64,000 bases of DNA from Prevotella sp. (GTDB lineage: Bacteria; Bacteroidota; Bacteroidia; Bacteroidales; Bacteroidaceae): assembly GCA_016281055.1 (NCBI GenBank), contig JAEEHW010000108.1, positions 1 through 64,000 of the forward strand. The letters are read 5' to 3'. The notes under the pieces are model-generated. The model had not been told where the DNA came from and did no database searches. It was given only the letters and a program-made list of their open reading frames with translations. This document shows, one piece after another, positions 62,401 to 64,000 of the stretch; within the stretch, counting starts at the first letter, position 1; each line of letters begins with the position of its first letter. Position numbers and translations under genes: made by a program.

Positions 62401-62741
62401 CCGACGACAACAAGTTCGTCAAGGCCTGTGTTGTCCTCTTCAAGAACAACGTTAACGTTACTCTCGCCAGAAAGGCGCACCTGCTTTGTGAGGTAACCAA
62501 TGTAGCTGACATTCAAGGTAGAGCCAGAAGACGCGTCAATAGAGAATCGTCCATCTACATCAGTAACTGTACCCGTGTTCGTACCTTCGACCCTAATGGT
62601 AGCACCCATGACGGCTTCACCATTCTGATCTTTTACAACACCTGACACCTTCTGCGCCTGAGCACAGACGGCTACAAAGCAAAGGATGGAAAGTAGAAAA
62701 AACGACCTACTCCAAATTCCCAACTTTTTAAGTTTTCGCAT
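59499..62741 (-). CDS. SusC-like TonB-dependent outer-membrane transporter
   Basis: 1080 residues. Signal peptide ending AQA, carboxypeptidase-like domain (SGVVKDQNGEAVMGATIRVE, SYIGYLTKQV), the TonB box/plug (DELVVVGYGVQKKKLVTGA, DVLKDAASAAIYGARAANGV) and a beta-barrel ending SSRTYLIGASIKF. It pairs with the SusD downstream. Its leader shares a 26-base element with the first susC gene despite only the usual SusC-level protein similarity. No regulator (HTCS or ECF/anti-sigma pair) is next to either locus in this window. Confidence 0.95.
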   Translation of the reverse strand: MRKLKKLGIWSRSFFLLSILCFVAVCAQAQKVSGVVKDQNGEAVMGATIRVEGTNTGTVTDVDGRFSIDASSGSTLNVSYIGYLTKQVRLSGESNVNVVLEEDNTGLDELVVVGYGVQKKKLVTGATVQVSGESLAKLNTTNALEAMQSSSPGVQITQSSAQPGKGYKVYIRGIGTTGDSKPLYVVDGVACDNIDGINPNDIESIDVLKDAASAAIYGARAANGVILVTTRQGKAGKIELSYNGSIGWSNAYKRPQLLNASQFMTIMDEYTFNTSGQKMDWAGYVPQDIITKVNSGWSGTDWWGKFENKNAVQHNHSFTLTGGTDRSKFAMSYTYTGNEGIMGADQASFYKRHTIRLNSDHVLLKAKDFDAITIGENFSVGYTRSHDLAEDGMYWSYIHSLLQTTPLMPRDAYNGDTYYYQGFDGNAVYGQGWNSSLFSNPWENLSTGGFNSLAESRNVNTSATVYSIIQPIKGLKLRSQLNYNWNSNAYRGFGEPRSSGYGNSTSVVYTNNQSSGMNTNYSFENTLTYELPELSGHKITAMVGQSFESSAWSFNLAGSNKVSYGEQLATLKGWDSAWLSNFKVLNATDVTLTGKPNDEEYLASWFGRLTWDWNETYMATVTMRYDGSSIFTDGKRWGFFPSFSAGWVVSNEAFMESTKNWMDFLKIRASWGQNGNKNISKYQYLATIALSGEAGDSGYKFGSDMNTSVAGTPNVGAYANIVPNPDLTWETSEQLDFGFDARFLNSRLGVNFDWYKKTTKDWLITGQQIAINGTNPAAINGGDVQNTGIELALTWNDKIGRDLRYNVGVNFTTNKNKVTRIANDNHYINGPSGVLSQGTEYIYRAEEGKPIGYFYGMSYSGIWQNQDQIEAARAAGQAVLDNAQPGDMIWEDYNGDGVITYAEGASSDRHEIGNPNPDVMLGINLGLSYKGFDFALNGAGAFGMQIMRSYRSYSDAPYQNYDTSILQRWTGEGISNTQPHITSTGSENVNWVSTRYMEDADYFKIKTVTLGYDFKYIWKACPFQQLRLYVQAQNLYTFTGYTGLDPEVGNSAGGNGWASGVDLGLYPSSRTYLIGASIKF

Positions 62742-63306
62742 GTTTAGATGTGTTTAAGTTAATTAATAAATGTTAGTAATAATATTGTTTGTTAGTTTGA
62801 TTCAACTTGATTTTGAAAAATCGAATGTAAAATTACAGTTTATTTTCAAATACACAAAATTTTTAAGTTACTTTTTGTTGCTTTTTGGAAAAATTCGTAA
62901 TAAAAATGTAGATATGTAACATACACTTGACAATGCAACGGCCATTTGGGAGCATTTATCCCCCAAATAGAGCCGCAAATCACCGCTCAAGCAACATTTG
63001 GCGCAACAAAAAGAAACGAAATATACCATTATTAAACATTAGTGGATGTTTTGAATAAATCAAAACTCCACCTTAAAATGACACAATTTTCCACCTTTTT
63101 TTATTATTATGATGCAGGTAACTGGAATTCTTTTATCTATGTTGAAGATATAAGCCAACGTACCTTTTTAGGGACATCATATAAAACAAAAGCTGACAGC
63201 GAGCATAATGGCATCACTGTCAGCTGTGCAAAAAAGCCTGTAATAATTTGTATATCTTAACAACTTATTTTACATATCTTAACAACTCATCAGAAGTAAC
63301 AACTCA
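62742..63306. other. Leader and promoter of the second susC; intergenic
   Basis: 565 bases without a gene. On the minus strand ACTAAC units occur at 62796-62791 and 62777-62772 (19-base spacing) in the susC leader. A promoter candidate is TTTG (62858-62855), 19 nt, TAATTTTA (62835-62828, last base off consensus). The terminator of the neighbouring TonB receptor gene lies at 63191-63225. Confidence 0.6.
63191..63225 (-). terminator. Terminator after the TonB receptor gene
   Basis: Perfect 9-bp stem AGCTGACAG / CTGTCAGCT with a 17-nt loop, followed on the minus strand by TTTGTTTTAT, about 80 bases after the receptor stop at 63307. Confidence 0.7.
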
Positions 63307-64000
63307 TCAGAAGTGGAAACTCAAATCAAAGCCGCACTGGAAAGGATTGCCCTGCTGTGCCATATAGACCTCACGACCTGTAGCCTTGCTTGAGAATGCG
63401 AATGTATTGTATTTGCTGTCCGTAATATTGCGTCCCCACAGGTTCAGTTTACACAACCCGAAGTCTGCTGAAACATGCGCTCCCAACACTGCATAGAAAT
63501 TCTGTGAATAGGTATTAGCCTCATCCCACCATATTTTTCCCTGTGCATTCATATTCAGACCTATGGTCAGTTTCTTCATGAATGACAGATTCGTGTCTAT
63601 CGTATAATCAGCCGTGGCTGACAGGGTGTGTGCCGGTACGTATGGAACTTTCTTGCCTTCATAATCTATTTCCACTGCATTCTTACTTGCACGGTTCTTG
63701 TATTCCTTGAAGGCTGCATGAGTATAACCATACCCCAGTGACCATGCAAAGTGATTTTCTACAGCACTGCCACGCAACGTCATCTCCAGACCGCAGCTGT
63801 AGCTCTTACCTGCATTCACCATTTTTCGTCCATAACCATAATCCTCAGTAAAGACTGAGAGTTGCTGATTGCGAATCTGCATATAGAATACGTTCAGATC
63901 GGCATGTATACGGTTATTGAACAGATTAACATGTGTACCTACTTCATAGTTCCATGACTCCTCGGGCTTGAACTTAATTCCCTCCAGAATGTCAGCACAG
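63307..64000 (-). CDS. TonB-dependent receptor, C-terminal part (runs off window)
   Basis: The frame is open to the window edge (about 231 residues visible). It shows the late barrel of a TonB-dependent receptor: LEGIKFKPEESWNYEVGTHV, the strand YSCGLEMTLRGS, VPAHTLSATADY and a last strand ending in FDLSFHF. The KPExSxNYExG motif is typical of siderophore, heme or vitamin receptors rather than the SusC type. A B12 or iron role cannot be decided without the plug domain. Its partners lie outside the window. Confidence 0.85.
   Translation of the reverse strand, partial: CADILEGIKFKPEESWNYEVGTHVNLFNNRIHADLNVFYMQIRNQQLSVFTEDYGYGRKMVNAGKSYSCGLEMTLRGSAVENHFAWSLGYGYTHAAFKEYKNRASKNAVEIDYEGKKVPYVPAHTLSATADYTIDTNLSFMKKLTIGLNMNAQGKIWWDEANTYSQNFYAVLGAHVSADFGLCKLNLWGRNITDSKYNTFAFSSKATGREVYMAQQGNPFQCGFDLSFHF

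Noticed and set aside
63042-63260. A 72-codon plus-strand frame near the second susC
   Set aside because: It runs through the terminator hairpin at 63191-63225 and AT-rich DNA; no domain.

Overview
The window comes from a Bacteroidales chromosome, most likely a Prevotella/Segatella-type gut or oral anaerobe. Supporting signs are two SusC/SusD pairs, BspA-type (DUF285) surface proteins, DUF4924 and DUF4369 proteins, carboxynorspermidine decarboxylase, secreted enzymes ending in type-IX-secretion-like C-terminal domains, and promoters of the Bacteroidetes form (TTTG, about 19-20 nt, TAnnTTTG) instead of E. coli -35/-10 boxes. All names rest on reading protein motifs by eye; no database search was run.

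Layout. 1-1000: accessory fragments (a VapD-like toxin start cut off after 36 codons behind a small partner gene, and an orphan antitoxin-like gene). 1800-5758: a large secreted repeat protein with a 55-aa peptide gene overlapping its stop codon. 6071-14511: housekeeping genes on the minus strand (LysE exporter, DUF4924, prfC; then GH25 lysozyme, zinc-ribbon protein, recJ, recQ). 14609-20103: a 5.5-kb integrated element in the tRNA-Lys gene, bounded by 50-bp direct repeats and carrying a tyrosine integrase, an NYN-domain protein, a long structured leader RNA, an HTH/excisionase-like gene, a small gene, a rolling-circle Rep protein and an iteron-like cluster. 20250-26940: housekeeping genes (plsC, pyrC, DUF4369 lipoprotein, small membrane protein, FtsB/DivIC, prs, ThiE-like, nspC). 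27163-32401: two BspA-like proteins with dockerin-like tails that share a duplicated upstream region, and an internally deleted Rpn-type gene. 33387-41977: pectin degradation (PL1 pectate lyase with two peptide genes behind it, PL11 rhamnogalacturonan lyase). 42098-48575: a 2074-aa secreted protein ending in a DUF4465 domain, behind a cobalamin riboswitch. 49135-54351 and 55109-62741: two SusC/SusD loci. 63307-64000: the end of another TonB-dependent receptor.

How it fits together. The right half is a cell-surface nutrient acquisition region: secreted lyases cut pectin and rhamnogalacturonan, SusC/SusD systems import oligosaccharides, and the DUF4465 protein probably captures corrinoids under B12 control. 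The most promising leads are (1) the riboswitch-controlled giant DUF4465 protein, (2) a family of roughly 50-aa peptides coupled to genes for secreted proteins, (3) the structured, possibly switching leader RNA in the mobile element, and (4) an 81-bp inverted repeat flanking the pectate lyase cassette.
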